In this document: one piece after another, positions 1 through 12,084 of the stretch
Layout: every line of letters starts with the position of its first letter
Numbering within the stretch: position 1 is the stretch's first letter
Assembly (NCBI GenBank): GCA_963580285.1
Contig: OY757026.1
Coordinates: forward strand, 48,831,143 to 48,895,142
Source: Lucinisca nassula
Lineage: Eukaryota; Mollusca; Bivalvia; Lucinida; Lucinidae
Direction: 5' to 3'
DNA length: 64,000 bases
Translations under genes and position numbers: made by a program
The notes under the pieces: model-generated
The model's input: the letters and a program-made list of their open reading frames with translations, nothing else
Databases searched by the model: none
What the model was told of the DNA's origin: nothing

Positions 1-99
1 ACCTGCAGAGTCAATACATCTAGGAGAAACACTATTCAAGATTTTATTGTTGTAGGCCTTTTATTTGAGAAGATCTGGAACATTGACGTAATTTGTGTC

Positions 100-715
100 A
101 AACTCACTGAAGCATAAAATATAGGTCAAGGTCACCAGGTCAAGGTGCTTGTCTTGTCAGGAGCTCAGGGTGATGTTTCATGAAAGGTTTGATGGTTGTT
201 TAGTCTTATAGTTGATTACAATACAAACTTCGACGTAAATGTCGAACTTCGACGTAATGGTGAAATCCACTGGAGCGCAAAATATAGGTCAGAGTCACCA
301 GGTCAAGGTGCTTACAAAGTGAGAAGGTCTATGAGATGTTTCTTGTAAGGTTTGATGGTAGCTGAGGTCTGTAAATAAAAACTTTGACGTAAATGTCGAC
401 CTTCGACGTAAATGTAGAACTTCGACGTTATGGTCAAAGTCACTGGAGCGCAAAATATAGGTCAAAGTCACCAGGTCAAGGTGCTTACAAAGTGAGAATG
501 TCTATGAGATGTTTCTTGAAAGCTTTGATGGTAGCTGAGGTCTGTAAATAAAAACTTTGACGTAAATGTCGAACTTCGACGTAAATGTCGAACTTAGACG
601 TTATGGTCAAAGTCACTGGAGTGCAAAATATAGGTCAAAGTCACCAGGTCAAAGTGCTTACAAAGTGAGAAAGTCTATGAGATGTTTCATGTAAGGTTTG
701 ATGGTAGCTGAGGCT
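100..715 (+). repeat. Tandem repeat, ~170-175 bp unit, about 3.5 copies
   Basis: ATATAGGTCA..GTCACCAGGTCAA recurs near 120, 281, 457 and 631, with AACTTCGACGTAAATGTCG between. No gene is seen. Confidence 0.9.
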
Positions 716-1244
716 TGTAAAACCAGAGCTCAGGGGGCACTGCCCACTGGCAGCAATGTATTTTAATTAACCATGGAAGCCCTGCGCCCAAGGATACTAC
801 AGATAGAATTTGGACCCAATCAGCCTAGTGGCTTAAGAGGTCTGATGTCGCTTGAATGTGTTGTTGCAGGACAACAGATGACAATTTCCCATCTTTGGCA
901 ACTAAGAGGCCTAAAAGTACATTATTAAAGAAACATTTCTATGTACGTTTGACAAAATATCTTGAAAGGCATAAATGTCATTTTTCAATTTTCCCCATTT
1001 ATAAGTCAATGGGAATTCTTAACTTGCCATAGCAAACAAACCAAAGAGCCATATTTCATAAACCAGAGCTCAGGTGGGCACTGCCCATGACTTTGTATTT
1101 TAACATGATATGATTTTAACCTACCAATTATAAAGTCTCCCAAACAAACCCCTTACCCAAATGAGCACTCATGTGGACTGTATCTGAAATATTAGGTGTT
1201 TTATAAAGTAGAGAGGGTGAGGCATGAACCCAATGGAGCCCTGG

Positions 1245-1606
1245 TTGGTGTCACTTAAGGCATCTTATCAAAAGGAACAGAGACATTATGGTTTAGCGGT
1301 GGGGATATGTATTGGCTCCTGAGATGTACATTATGGTTGAGCGGTGGGGATATGTATGGCTCCTGAGATGTAATGCTTTTTAAGCAGTGGAGGGATTCGG
1401 GCATGGTGGATCCCAGAAAAGCCCAAGATTGCTGTCACTGAATGCTGAACGGTTTCTTAGATATGAGGCCCTTTTATGAAGTGGATGGGAGAGAAATGGA
1501 CCCTGCGGATCCCCAAGATAGGGGATGACTGGCTGTGTGTAATAACAATGAACAAGAATATATGTGATTATGGGGTGGGGATTTGAATGGTTTCTGAGAT
1601 ATATGG

Positions 1607-1659
<53 letters not shown>

Positions 1660-2800
1660 GGACTTATCATAAGGAAGAAGAATATATATGGTTAAGGGGT
1701 GGGGATCTGAACAGTTTCTGAGATATATGGCTTTTAATGAAGTAAAGGGTGGGACATGGCCGGTGGCACCCTGGGAGTCCCCCATGCTGGTGTCACTGAT
1801 TGTGTCTTATCATAAGGAACAAGAATATATTATGGTTTAGGGGTAGGGCTCTGAACAGTTTCTCAGATATATGTTTTTTTGTGAAGTTGAGGGGTGCAGC
1901 ATGGCCCGGGCATGCCCTGGGTGACTCCTAGGATGGTGTCACTGAATGTGAAGAAAAAGAATATATATGGTTTAGGGGTTGGGATCTGAAATGTTTCTGG
2001 AATATTTGGCCTTTTATGAAGTGGAGGGGATGGGGCATGGCCCCGGCACATCCCGGGGGACCCCCAGGTTGGTGTCACTGAGTGCGTCTTATCATATGGG
2101 ACAAGAATATATATGGTTAAGGGGTGGGGATCTGAATGGTTTCTGTGATAAATGGCATTTTATGAAGTGGATGGGGTGGGGCATGTCCCGGCACATCTGG
2201 GGGAACCCCCAAGTTGGTGTCACTTAATGCATCTTATCATAAGGAACAAGAATATATATGGTTTAGGGGTGGGGATTTGTAATGTTTCTGGAATATTTGG
2301 CCTTTCATGAAGTGGAGTGGTCGGAGCATGTCCCCGGCACATCCTAGAGGATCCCCAGGTTTGTGTCACTTAATGCAGCTTATCATAAGGAACAAGAATA
2401 TATATGGTTTAGGGGTGGGGATCTGTAGGGTTTCTGAGATATTGGGCCGTTTTTGAAATGGATGGGGTGGGGCATGGCCCAGACACATCCCGAGGGACCC
2501 CCAGGTTGCTGTCATTGAGTGCGTCTTATCATAAGAAACAAGAATATATACGGTTTAGGGGTGGGGATCCGAATGGTTTCTGAGATAAATGACATTTAAT
2601 GAAGTGGAGGGATGGGGCATGGCCCCGGCACATCCGCGGGAACCCCCCGGTTGGTGTCACTTAATGTGTCTTATCATAAGGAACAAGAATATATATGGTT
2701 TAGGGGTGGGGATCTGTAAGGTTTCTGAGATATAAGGCATTTTATGAAGTGGAGGGGGCGGGGCATGGCCCTGGCACAACCTACAGGACCCACAGGTTGA
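1245..2800 (-). repeat. Tandem array, ~145-bp unit, about 10 copies
   Basis: Each unit has TTATCATAAGGAACAAGAAT, ATATGGTTTAGGGGTGGGGA, TTTATGAAGTGGA and GGCATGGCCC. Unit starts near 2232, 2380, 2527 and 2670 show the spacing. Confidence 0.92.
1609..1657. repeat. (TA)n microsatellite
   Basis: About 24 TA repeats inside one unit of the 145-bp array. The Tyr-Ile run in a minus-strand frame comes from this. Confidence 0.97.
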
Positions 2801-3527
2801 CATGAAAGCATATGGCTGAGAGAAGTTTACTCAAGGAACGTTTCTATGAAAATTTTGTCAAAATATCTGCAAAGGCTTAGTAGTTAATGCCATTTTTCAA
2901 TTTTCTCCCATTATAAGTCTATGGAAAATCTAAGTTGCCATAGCAACCAAACTAAAGAGCCGAATTTCATAAAAAAAAACACAAAACCTGTAAAGGCAAA
3001 TATGGTGAATATTTCCATAAACTCTCAGCCTCATAGAGCATACGGTTTCTGAGGAGATGATTTTTTAAGTTGTTCTTTTTTTCTATTTTTTTTTTTCATT
3101 TTGGTTTCCATGGCAACCAATACAAATGAGCAGCAGCCCTAAATTCATATGGCAGAGAGTAGATTGTCTAAGGAACATTTCTATGAAAGTTTTGTCAAAA
3201 TATCTGCAGAGGCTTGGCAGTAAATGCCATTTTTCAATTTTCCCCATTATAAGTCTATGGGAACTCTAAGTTGCCATAGCAACCAAACTAATGAGCCGAT
3301 TTTCATAAAAAACACAAACTTTCAATCCCCCCGCCCAAGGATGCTACAGATAAAATTTGGGCTCAATCGGCCCTGTGGCTTCAGAGGAGAAGTCTTTTGA
3401 AAGTGTTGACGACGGACATACGATGCAGACGACGACGCGGACGACGACGGCGCAGACGACGACGGACAACTGCCTATCCTATAAGCTCCCACGGAGCCTT
3501 CGGCTCTGGTGAGCTAAAAATCTTCTT

Positions 3528-3705
3528 CTCTGAAACTGCAATGCCCATGTCTTTGATATTTGGTATGAAGCTTCACCTTTTTAGACCTCCCTCAACATTA
3601 TGCACATTATAACCCTGGGTCAATAATGGCCCTCCCCGGGGCCCACTTATTACTCTATGGATCAGGTGAGCGATCCAGGGCCATCATGGCCCTCTTGTTT
3701 TATTT
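3528..3705 (+). mobile_element. GGTGAGC...GGCCCTCTTGTTT repeat 3' end
   Basis: It ends with GGATCAGGTGAGCGATCCAG and GGGCCATCATGGCCCTCTTG, a hairpin terminus shared with the element at 20133-21640. Confidence 0.75.
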
Positions 3706-4229
3706 CTGGCTGGACTTTTTAAAGTAACCATGCAGAAATGTTCCCCTTCATTAGATGATGAGTCGTGTGCAAGACCAAGATCGATACCTCCAATGTCAAG
3801 GTCATACCTAGAGGTCAAAGGTCAAAAAGGGCCTTTTTTGTGTACAGTCAATAACTTTCTTATTCTTTGATGGAGTATGAAATTACTTGGCAGAAATGTT
3901 AACCATCATGATTGAAACCTTGAACCGCTGGGCTTCTCTTAAACTTTGCCCGCGACCCCATGTTGTTCATACTTCAATAAAAGTTAAAAACTGAATTCAT
4001 TTACTTAAATAACACTGAACGACGCTGTACTTCGGAACGTTTTACAGTTGTTTCATGTTCCAATCTATAAGGATTTAAATCGATCTGAGACAAGTAAAAG
4101 CTCATAGAATACTTAATCAATGCTAAATATGGTACCATCTTTCATTACATCAAACATTTATTGTTCGAAACCAGACAGAAACCATTAAAATTGTAATACG
4201 ATCAACACCTCAATCACTAGTCCCGCAAT
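3706..4229. other. No gene seen
   Basis: It starts with a GGTCAAAGGTCAAAAAGGGC segment typical of the neighbouring repeat type. The rest is unremarkable AT-rich sequence. Confidence 0.5.
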
Positions 4230-6660
4230 AATATGGGCTGCGTCCCGAGGAAGCCTCAGATAAGACACAAACGGACTAGCTCAGTTCAAGAGCAGGGTAT
4301 TAAGAAATACAGAAACTAGACGCATTGCACTTGGTAAGCAGCGAACACAAAGATGCGGGTCAGACCGCGCGGATGCGCGGACTTATCCGCACCTTCAATT
4401 TGTTGTTCGAGTTTCATGTCGTTACGCATTCCGAACGGAACTAGATGCGATACAATGAAACCTGTCTTCTGGGTTTGCCACCGCGCAAGACACAAACGGA
4501 TTAGTTTAGATCAAAAGCTGTCTACCAAGAAACATAGAAACTAGACGTATTGCACTTGGTAAGCAACGAACACAAAGTGCGGATCAGACCGCGCGGATGC
4601 GCGGACTGATCCGCACCTTTGTTGTTCGCGTCTCATGTCGTAAGGCATACCGAACGGAACTAGATGCGTTACAAGGAAACCTGTCTTCTTGGTTTGCCAC
4701 CATGTAAGACACAAACGGACTAGTTCCGATCAAAAGTAGGCTATCAAGAAACATAGCAACTACACGCATTGCACATGGTAAGCGGCGGACACAAAGGTGC
4801 GGATCAGATCGCGCGGATGCGCGGACTGATCCGCACCTTTTTTGTTCGCGTAAACGACAAAAGAGACATTCTCATGTCGTAGCGCATACCGAACGGAACT
4901 AAATGCGTCACAAGGAATCATGCCTTCGGGGTTGCCGATCACGTAAGACACAAATGGACTAGTTCAGATCAACAGCAGGCTGTCAAGAAACATAGAAACT
5001 AGACGCATTGCACATGGTAAGCAGCGGACACAAAGGTGCGGATCAGTCCGCGCATCCGCGTGTTGTTCGCATCTCATGATGTAACGCATACGGAACGGAA
5101 CTAGATGCGTCACAAGGAAACCTGTCTTCTGGATTTGCCACCACGTAAGACACAAACGGATTAGTTCAGATCAAAAGCAGGCTACCAAGTTTGTTTGTTT
5201 GATTTGAGGTTTATTTCCCCGTCAACATTGTAAAGGTCATTTTGGGGACGTTGCTTCCAATTTTGTGGGACTTTTAACCGACATTGAGATGAAATGACTT
5301 CTCAAGCCCTGTCGCCCAATGAAACAAATAGGGTTTATTAGCATGGACGGTCCGCCTCGCACAGCGGTTCCTGGACAGGCTTAGATCCTCTAAGCGGTTT
5401 ACCAGTACTAGTGTGCTGGCCGGATTCAGCTCTGCGTGGAAGCATCGTGCAGCCCATATATTTCTTCAAGCCCCTATGGGTGGGGGCGAAGGCTACCAAG
5501 TAACATCGAAACTAGACGAGTAGCCTCGAAACTAGAATATTGCACTTGGCAAACAGCGAACAAAAAAGTGCGGATCAGACCGCGCGGATGCGATGCGCGG
5601 ACTAATCCGCACCTTTTTTGTTCGCGTAAACGACAAAAGAGACATTTTCATGATGTAACGCATACCAAGCGAATCTAGACGATGACCAATTTTTGGGGCG
5701 ATTGCATTGGCAATTATCTCAGTAGTAACGCATACCGAACGGAACTAGACGCGTCACAAGGAAGCCTGTCTTCGGGGTTGCCGACCACGTAAGACACAAA
5801 TGGACTCGGTCAGATCAAAAGCTGGGTATCAAGAAACATAGAAACTAGACGCGTTGTACTTGTCAAACAGCGAACACAAACGTGCGGATCAGACCGCGCG
5901 GATGCGCGGACTGATCCGCACCTTTGTTGTTCGCGTCTCATGTCGTAACGCATACCGAACGGAACTAGATGCGTCACAAGGAACCCTGACTTCTTGGTTT
6001 GCCACCATGTAAGACACAAACGGACCAGTTCAATTCAAAAGTATGGTATCAAGAAATATAGAAACTTGACGCGTTGTACTTGGCAAAAAAGCGAACACAA
6101 AAGTGCGGATCAGACCGCGCGGATGCGCAGACTGATCCGCACCTTTGTTGTTCGCGTCTCATGTCGTAACGCATACCGAACGGAACTAAATGCGTCACAA
6201 GGAATCATGTCTTCGGGGTTGCCGATCACGTAAGACACAAATGGACTAGTTCAGTACAAAATCAGGGTATCAAGAAATATAGAAACTAGACGCATTGTAC
6301 TTGACAAACAGCGAACACAAAAGTGCGGATCAGACCGCGCGGATGCGCGGACTGATCCGCATCTTTGTTGTTCGCGTCTCATGTCGTAACGCATACCGAA
6401 CGGAACTAAATGCGTCACAAGGAATCATGTCTTCGGGGTTGCCGATCACGTAAGACACAAATGGACTAGTTCAGTTCAAAATCGGGGTATCAAGAAATAT
6501 AGAAACTAGACGCATTGTACTTGACAAACAGCGAACACAAAAGTGCGGATCAGAACGCACGGATGCGCGGATTGATCCGCACATTTGTTGTTCGCGTAAA
6601 TGACAAAAGAGGCATTCTCATGACGAAGCGCAAACCAAATGAAACTGGCAGAGCGGAACT
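4230..6660 (+). repeat. Satellite-like tandem array, ~225-bp unit
   Basis: Units carry AAGACACAAACGGACTAGTT, AAGAAACATAGAAACTAGAC, GCGAACACAAAAGTGCGGAT and ACGCATACCGAACGGAACTA. GACACAAA starts near 4265, 4489, 4709, 4946, 5149, 5790, 6013, 6235 and 6470. Each unit contains a GTGCGGATCAG...CTGATCCGCAC hairpin with a GCGCGGATGCGCG loop region. One unit is split by a SINE-B at 5190. Confidence 0.93.
5190..5489 (-). mobile_element. SINE-B, full length, in satellite
   Basis: The (CAAA)n tail is at the left as TTTGTTTGTTTG; the body has GGAGCAACGTCCCC-like and GCTTCCACGCAGAGCTGAA blocks (complemented). It is flanked by the exact duplication AGGCTACCAAG (5179-5189 and 5490-5500) and sits inside a unit of the 225-bp satellite. 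Confidence 0.95.
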
Positions 6661-7212
6661 TGATCAGTCATCGTCTTTGATGTAGTTTTTACTGGAGGCT
6701 TGTTTATAGAAGAAATAGAGGACACAAAACAGACTGAGATTCTTAGTATTCGCGGTTCAAGACAATTTGATATATTCTCATCCAAGTGCTTATGATAAAA
6801 GTTTTCAGCATGCGCGTACGCTCACCGCTAAATTACGCATGTGCAATCTCGATGGGGCCAGAACAGTGTCTTCTGCCACAGTAATGATCGTCAAAGAGAG
6901 AAAATCTATTTCAACAGTCAACCCATTGTATTCTGGTGGATTCTTCCTCTGTTGTACGTTGGAAAAGTCCATTTGTCATTTAATAGGTGTTGGGTCTATG
7001 TTTTCGTTTTTGAAAGTTGATACTTGTATCAAGTTTCTATGTCAACGCAATTCTATATCCGGCACTGGACCAAACCACAACTCTTCCGCTTCTTCGAACA
7101 CATAATTAATAAAAAATAGTCCTTAAGACCAAACATGACAGTACTGAGATGAGCATGGAACTTCGGAAAAATTCTAAATACTTAATATGCTAATTATCTT
7201 TTACAAATAAAT
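6661..7212. other. No gene supported
   Basis: A 112-codon frame at 6767-7105 has no recognisable domain and no splice context. I treat it as chance. Confidence 0.4.
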
Positions 7213-7214
7213 TG

Positions 7215-7607
7215 GTTAAGGCTGGCACGATTAATCGGATAATCGATTATACAATCGATAAATGCCACAAAAATGATTATCATTACTGATTTGCTTGCAA
7301 TCGATTATTTGATAGGTACAATTTCTTACCCTAAGTTGCGCATACAATAGCTGTATGAGTGGCAAACAGTGCAGACCAAGATGTGACGCCGCATTCAGCG
7401 GCGTCTCATCTGGGTCTACACTGTTTGCTCAGGCCTGTCTGTCCAAATGCATATGGCAAAGTACAGCATATGGTAGGAGTCATGCTCAGAAAGAAAGCCA
7501 GACACGTAAAATTATGACCAAATCTTCAGTGATTACTAATCGATTATCGATCGCAATGACAGGAATAATAACCGATTATCTTTTCCGCTCCGATTAGCCA
7601 GCCCTAA
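7215..7607. mobile_element. Small DNA element with AGGCTGGC-type ends
   Basis: The ends AGGCTGGCACGATTAATCGG and CCGATTAGCCAGCCCT are imperfect inverted repeats rich in ATCGATTAT. A CAAACAGTG hairpin lies inside. It may be hAT-like (inference). Confidence 0.6.
7363..7430. repeat. CAAACAGTGTAGATC hairpin
   Basis: Arms GGCAAACAGTGCAGACC and GGTCTACACTGTTTGC enclose GACGCCGC/GCGGCGTC. Confidence 0.88.
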
Positions 7608-8139
7608 AATTGGTATAGAAACACGAGTTCTGAAAAGAAAACAATACCCCCGGACTTTTCCGATAATACTTATTTATACAACTGTTTTGAGATTTTACTC
7701 TTTCATCCTTGACTCTTCTGGCTTTGAATATATTCTTATAGAAAGGGATTTCTGATTAGTTCATTGGCATGCTGGCAAACGGTGTACCTGTAGATTCTGG
7801 CCTGACTGCTCGCTACGTGCCATCTTATCTGGATCTACAAGGTTTGCAAAGGTATTTCCACCTCGGGCTCTGCACCTGTCTACTGGGTTAAACGGGTTAA
7901 GAAGCGTTAGTTCGCTTCTCTGTGATTATCAGTGACCATTACTGACCGACATTGAACACAGTTACTCACCCGCTTTCGAGAGCTCTAATGACAAAATATT
8001 TGTTGTCAGCTTTGTTCTATAATTTGTGAGTTTTAACCCTTCTCTTGCAGAATATTTATTTTAGCCACACCCATCTCTGACTTTGAACCAATCAGATTAC
8101 TTGATGTAATTTAGTCCTACAAATTCATAAACTGAATGT
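7608..8139. other. No gene seen
   Basis: AT-rich sequence with one hairpin at 7775. No exon-like block recognised. Confidence 0.45.
7775..7848. repeat. CAAACAGTG-type hairpin, diverged
   Basis: Arms GCAAACGGTGTACCTGTAGA and GGATCTACAAGGTTTGC. Confidence 0.75.
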
Positions 8140-8205
8140 CAAACAGTGTAGATCCTGATCAGATGGCTGCTTCAGAAGCCATCTAATCTGGATCTACACT
8201 GTTTC
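8140..8205. repeat. CAAACAGTGTAGATC hairpin
   Basis: Arms CAAACAGTGTAGATCCTGAT and GGATCTACACTGTTT around GATGGCT/AGCCATC. Confidence 0.9.
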
Positions 8206-8564
8206 CAAATATATGGGTTATCGTGAACAGCATGATAAGAGTAAAATCAAGTTAAGCAAATAGTGAAGACACCGATCAGACGCTACATTCTGTGGCCTCT
8301 AATCAGTCTTATATTATGGTTTCCGAATGTCCCAGTATTGGAACAATTGTCATTTATGGGTAAATATTTCTAGGACCCGAAAGCTTCAATGCCGTACAGG
8401 TTGGAATAAAAGTGTTTTTATTAGTCTTTGGTTAAGACGATTCAGTTCGCTAAACGCGGCATCAGATCAGGGTTATAATGCCTAAATTAAATGTGTTTTT
8501 TTTTTTGTTTTGTTTTTTTTAATCCTTTTTATGTCCAAACACCCGAAGGAACATAGCCCCTAGA

Positions 8565-8646
8565 GGCCGCACAACGCATGTGCATCGTTGTATCAACGCG
8601 ACATTGATGCGACGTTGCTAAGACGTCACGTGCAACCAGGAGAACT
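8565..8646. repeat. CAACGTCGGTGCAACG element fragment
   Basis: Contains GTATCAACGCGACATTGATG and GACGTTGCTAAGACGTCACG, diverged from the element at 41310. Confidence 0.65.
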
Positions 8647-8941
8647 TCTCTGTAAGATTTTAGCAGATGCGAAAGGGACAGAATGTACTCAGCTAATTTT
8701 GAAATTTATGGCTTTACCATGAAAAAAAATGAGCAGTCACGTTTATCTTTCTTTCTTCTTTTTTTTTTTTTTTTTTTTTTTTTTCGTCGAATTTTAACCC
8801 TCTGGCCTTGTCAACAAAATATCTGGAGAACTGCTTGATCTACTACTGACATTGTTATCATGATAATTATTCCTCATAAATCAACTTTCCTCAGTACTTT
8901 CAGTACTTTGATTATTATAATTTTGTCGAAAAATCTTGTTA

Positions 8942-9002
8942 GCAAACAGTGTAGACCCTGATCAGACGCCGCGTTATCTGATATCGGTCTACACTGTTTG
9001 CC
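8942..9002. repeat. CAAACAGTGTAGACC hairpin
   Basis: Arms GCAAACAGTGTAGACCCTGA and GGTCTACACTGTTTGC. Confidence 0.9.
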
Positions 9003-9432
9003 AATATTCCTTTTTTGCGGATTTCCAGGTAAAGATAGATTAAAGGCAATTAGTTCGGTGCCAGATCAATGTGCAGTATAGCTTTGATCGACAAAGCTTT
9101 TAACACCGTCTTTTTATAATTTTTAACCAGGTTAATTCATTATTGAAGCAAGCTTATAGTTACTTGAATAGTATTATGAAATAGTATTATGAAAAGTTTT
9201 TGTGAATAAAGAAAGGTGTAATAGAATTAAATGAACAGATCGGGGTGTCTGTTTCTTAAACATAACTTGAGGTCCATTCATTGTGTGGTAACTGTATAAA
9301 ATATCAAACTAAATTTAGAATACCCTGGAATATAAAATGGAACGAAGCTTGGAATACAGTGTATATTTCTCAAACGGAAAACACATTTATGCAATATGAA
9401 AATAACTTATTTTTCAATGCTACATATAGATT
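9003..9432. other. No gene seen
   Basis: AT-rich. A 64-codon frame at 9281 runs into SINE-B sequence and has no family resemblance. Confidence 0.45.
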
Positions 9433-9732
9433 GGTTGATTGTTTGAGGTTTAACGTCCCCATCAACACTGTATAGGTCATTTTGGAGACGTTGCTTCCAA
9501 TTTTGTGGGACTTTAACCCGACATTGAGATGAAATGACATCTCTCGCCCTTTCGCCCAATGAAGCCAATAGGGTTTATAAGCACGGACGGTCCGACTCGC
9601 ACCGCTTTGCCTGGGCAGGGCTTTTTATATCCTCTAAGCGGTTTACCAGTACCCATGTGCGGTCGGTTTCAGCTCTGCGTGGAAGCATCATGCAGTCCAT
9701 CTTTTTCTTCAAGCCCCGATGGACGGGGGCTG
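9433..9732 (-). mobile_element. SINE-B, near full length
   Basis: TTGAGGTTTAACGTCCCC at the left and CTTCAAGCCCCGATGG at the right mark the two ends. Confidence 0.92.
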
Positions 9733-9754
9733 CGCTTATTATCAAGTTGCAAAT

Positions 9755-9840
9755 AATTTCAATGAGGCGGTTCTAACGTGTACCCACAATCTATATTATG
9801 AGCAGAAATAAGAAAAATATCACAATTTTTCATCTTAATT
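9755..9840. mobile_element. Half of a GTTAGAACCGCCTC hairpin MITE
   Basis: GAGGCGGTTCTAACGTGTAC and AATCTATATTATGAGCAGAA are the right half of the element. Confidence 0.8.
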
Positions 9841-10045
9841 TTTTTTTTATTTTAGCGGTAAATGCATTGGCGTGTTTTCGTATTAATGTGGAGACACAGA
9901 TGATCTTTGCTGGCCACGCGGATGTCCTTTGTGTTAGCGAGACGAGTTTCTTTCTTTTTTTTCTTTTTTTTTCTCACCAAAATGCACAGTTGCATATCTA
10001 GTTGCTTTGCCGCAACTCACTTAGCAACGCGTGACGTTAGTTAGC

Positions 10046-10174
10046 ACCATAGGGGGCCGGCACGTACAGGGTTAATTTTGGCTAAAATGGCCAAAAAGTA
10101 GACATAGGTCTGCACCATAGGGGGCCGGCACGTACATGGCTATTTTTGGCTAAAATGGCCAAAAAGTAGACATA
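10046..10174 (+). repeat. Tandem duplication of a ~64-bp unit
   Basis: GCACCATAGGGGGCCGGCAC begins both units (10046 and 10111). Both end AAAAAGTAGACATAGGT. Confidence 0.9.
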
Positions 10175-10454
10175 GGTTTGATAGACACTGTATCTATTTT
10201 TGGCGTTACGTCATTTATGATCAAACATTATTTTAAACCTTCAATGGTAATTCTGCCTAGCGAAAGGTTTTCGTGATGATGTTGATTTGTTTTCTTTAAA
10301 TTATTTCAGATAAAAATTTGTGATTTTTTTTTAATATTGATGCTTGGATTATGGCGGTTCGTGGATTATGAAGGAACCCTTATGTTGTTTTCAAAATTGC
10401 CCGTTTCTGTCGGAAAAGCAATGAAAACCCATGTAACACATAGGTTCTTGTACA

Positions 10455-11065
10455 AAATTATGGGATGCCGTTTTACTATTTAAGCCATATTTATAGATAT
10501 CCATAATTCGATTTATGGACATCTTTAATTCGAATTATGGATATCCATAAATGAGCCTAATAATGGATATCCATAATTAGAATAATGATATCCATAATTC
10601 AATTTATCGATATCCATAATTCAGATCGATTTACGGATTTCCATAGTTCGAATTATGGATATTCATAATTCGAATTATGGATATCCACAATTCGGTCTTT
10701 TATGGATATCCATATTTCGATTTATGGATATCCAGAACTCGTCTTGGCAAATAAGTACAATAAATAACGACTGAAACCAAAGGCCTTTTGTGGTGAATTA
10801 TGGATATCCATAAATCAGCGGAATAATGGATATCCATATTTTGATTTATTGATATCCATATTGGTATAAGTGATATCCATATTTCGAATTATGGATATCC
10901 ATAAATCGCTCTGAATTAATTATATCCATAAATCGAATTATGGATATCCATAAATAATTATTGATATCCATAATTCGAATTATGGATATCCATAAATCGA
11001 ATTATGGATATCCATAAATAATTATGGCTATCTATAAATAGGAAATAAATAGTAAAACGGCGCCT
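10455..11065. mobile_element. Foldback element made of GATATC palindromes
   Basis: A ~22-bp unit ATTATGGATATCCATAATTC repeats in both orientations from about 10490 to 11035, with a short unique break at 10740-10795. The outer ends CCGTTTTACTATTT (10470) and AAATAGTAAAACGGC (11047) are inverted repeats. Confidence 0.85.
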
Positions 11066-11138
11066 CATACAAAATGAGTCTCACAAGGGCTAGAGGGATA
11101 TTTTGTGACCGGGACGTGTTCATATAAACATACTACAG

Positions 11139-11297
11139 CCCAGCAGGCACACGTTGCGAAGGCGACATCAAATCAACGTCGGTGCATCGTATCAACGTCG
11201 GTGCATCGTTGCACCGGCGTAGATGTGACGTTGCATTAATGTCATGACGTCGTACCGACGTTGATGTGACGTCGCCATTTCGTCATGTGCCTACTGG
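11139..11297. mobile_element. CCCAGCAGGCAC MITE
   Basis: The ends CCCAGCAGGCACACG and CGTCATGTGCCTACTGG are inverted. The interior is CAACGTCGGTGCA repeats forming a hairpin. Confidence 0.85.
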
Positions 11298-11383
11298 TCG
11301 CTCTTCTGAAGCGGAATCTTCCATCTTTGAACTCAGGAAATCCAATTGTTACCAATAGTATTTTGTCAGTATTATAGGCAGAT

Positions 11384-11446
11384 TGCAACCAGTGTAGATC
11401 CTGTTGAGACGTTAAGAACCGTCTCATCTGGATCTACAATGTTTGT
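11384..11446. repeat. CAAACAGTG-type hairpin
   Basis: Arms GCAACCAGTGTAGATCC and GGATCTACAATGTTTG. Confidence 0.85.
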
Positions 11447-11449
11447 CTA

Positions 11450-12031
11450 TGTGTCTGTATCACTCTACAGGGTTGAAATGGTAAGGCCTAAATACAGAAA
11501 AGGATTTTGCTGCTAATATAGGAACCAGCGGCACAGACCAGGCTTTTGGCACACCTACAAGTTGATATCAGAATGGTTTACGTTACCGTTAGATATGGAG
11601 GTAAGTTTATTTAATTGTTGGTCGATTCAGTTACTTATATATTGGCGTTACTGTAGAACCAGATCAGACGCCTCAGAACGCGTCTGCACGGTTCGGTCAG
11701 TTCTTCAAAACTAATGATGTCATTGGTTAACATACCGTTAAACTTCTGACAATTTGATAGACTGTGTCAAAGCAATATTTCTACGAAAAAAAAATGTTTA
11801 CAGTTTTGCAAATGAAAAGCTGCTCTCGTTTTTTTTCCAGCAATTATGGGGTCTACCACTATATTATATTTTATTTGAAGTGCAGCATGGGTTCCGGTAA
11901 AAGAGATCCTACGAGTCACGACTCACCATGCTCGTTGACGAGCTTGCTAAAATATGCAAAAACAAATAGATCTAATCCTCCTTCATTTTAGTAAAACTTT
12001 TGGCCAAAACTGTTCACTTTTACGGCATAAG

Positions 12032-12062
<31 letters not shown>

Positions 12063-12080
12063 GGGGGGTTAAATTGGATA
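11450..12080. other. No gene supported
   Basis: Unremarkable sequence ending in a 27-bp G run at 12043-12069. Frames here and on the opposite strand are shaped by that run. Confidence 0.45.
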
Positions 12081-12084
12081 AAAA

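Larger units (their letters stand above)
1060..3527 (-). mobile_element. GCTCACC-family repeat, inverted relative of 15641-17632
   Basis: The complement starts TTAGCTCACCAGAGCCGAAG at 3527, passes TAGGATAGGCAGTTGTCCGT and a CGTCGTC-rich stretch, then a ~145-bp tandem array, and ends near TGGGCAGTGCCCACCTGAGC at about 1065. The Arg-rich frame near 3400 is the GACGACG stretch, not a gene. Confidence 0.82.

Noticed and set aside
3397..3612. An Arg-rich small protein
   Set aside because: It is the GACGACG stretch of a repeat; the inverted copy near 15680-15740 gives an Asp/Ala-rich frame.
6767..7105. A 112-codon + strand ORF
   Set aside because: No recognisable domain, no splice or promoter context, and no repeat explanation. 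It is no longer than expected by chance in 64 kb.
11796..11840. ATG TTT ACA GTT as exon 1 of the CXorf65-like gene
   Set aside because: The reading M-F-T-V is tempting, but the following residues do not fit the family and no donor follows at the expected place.
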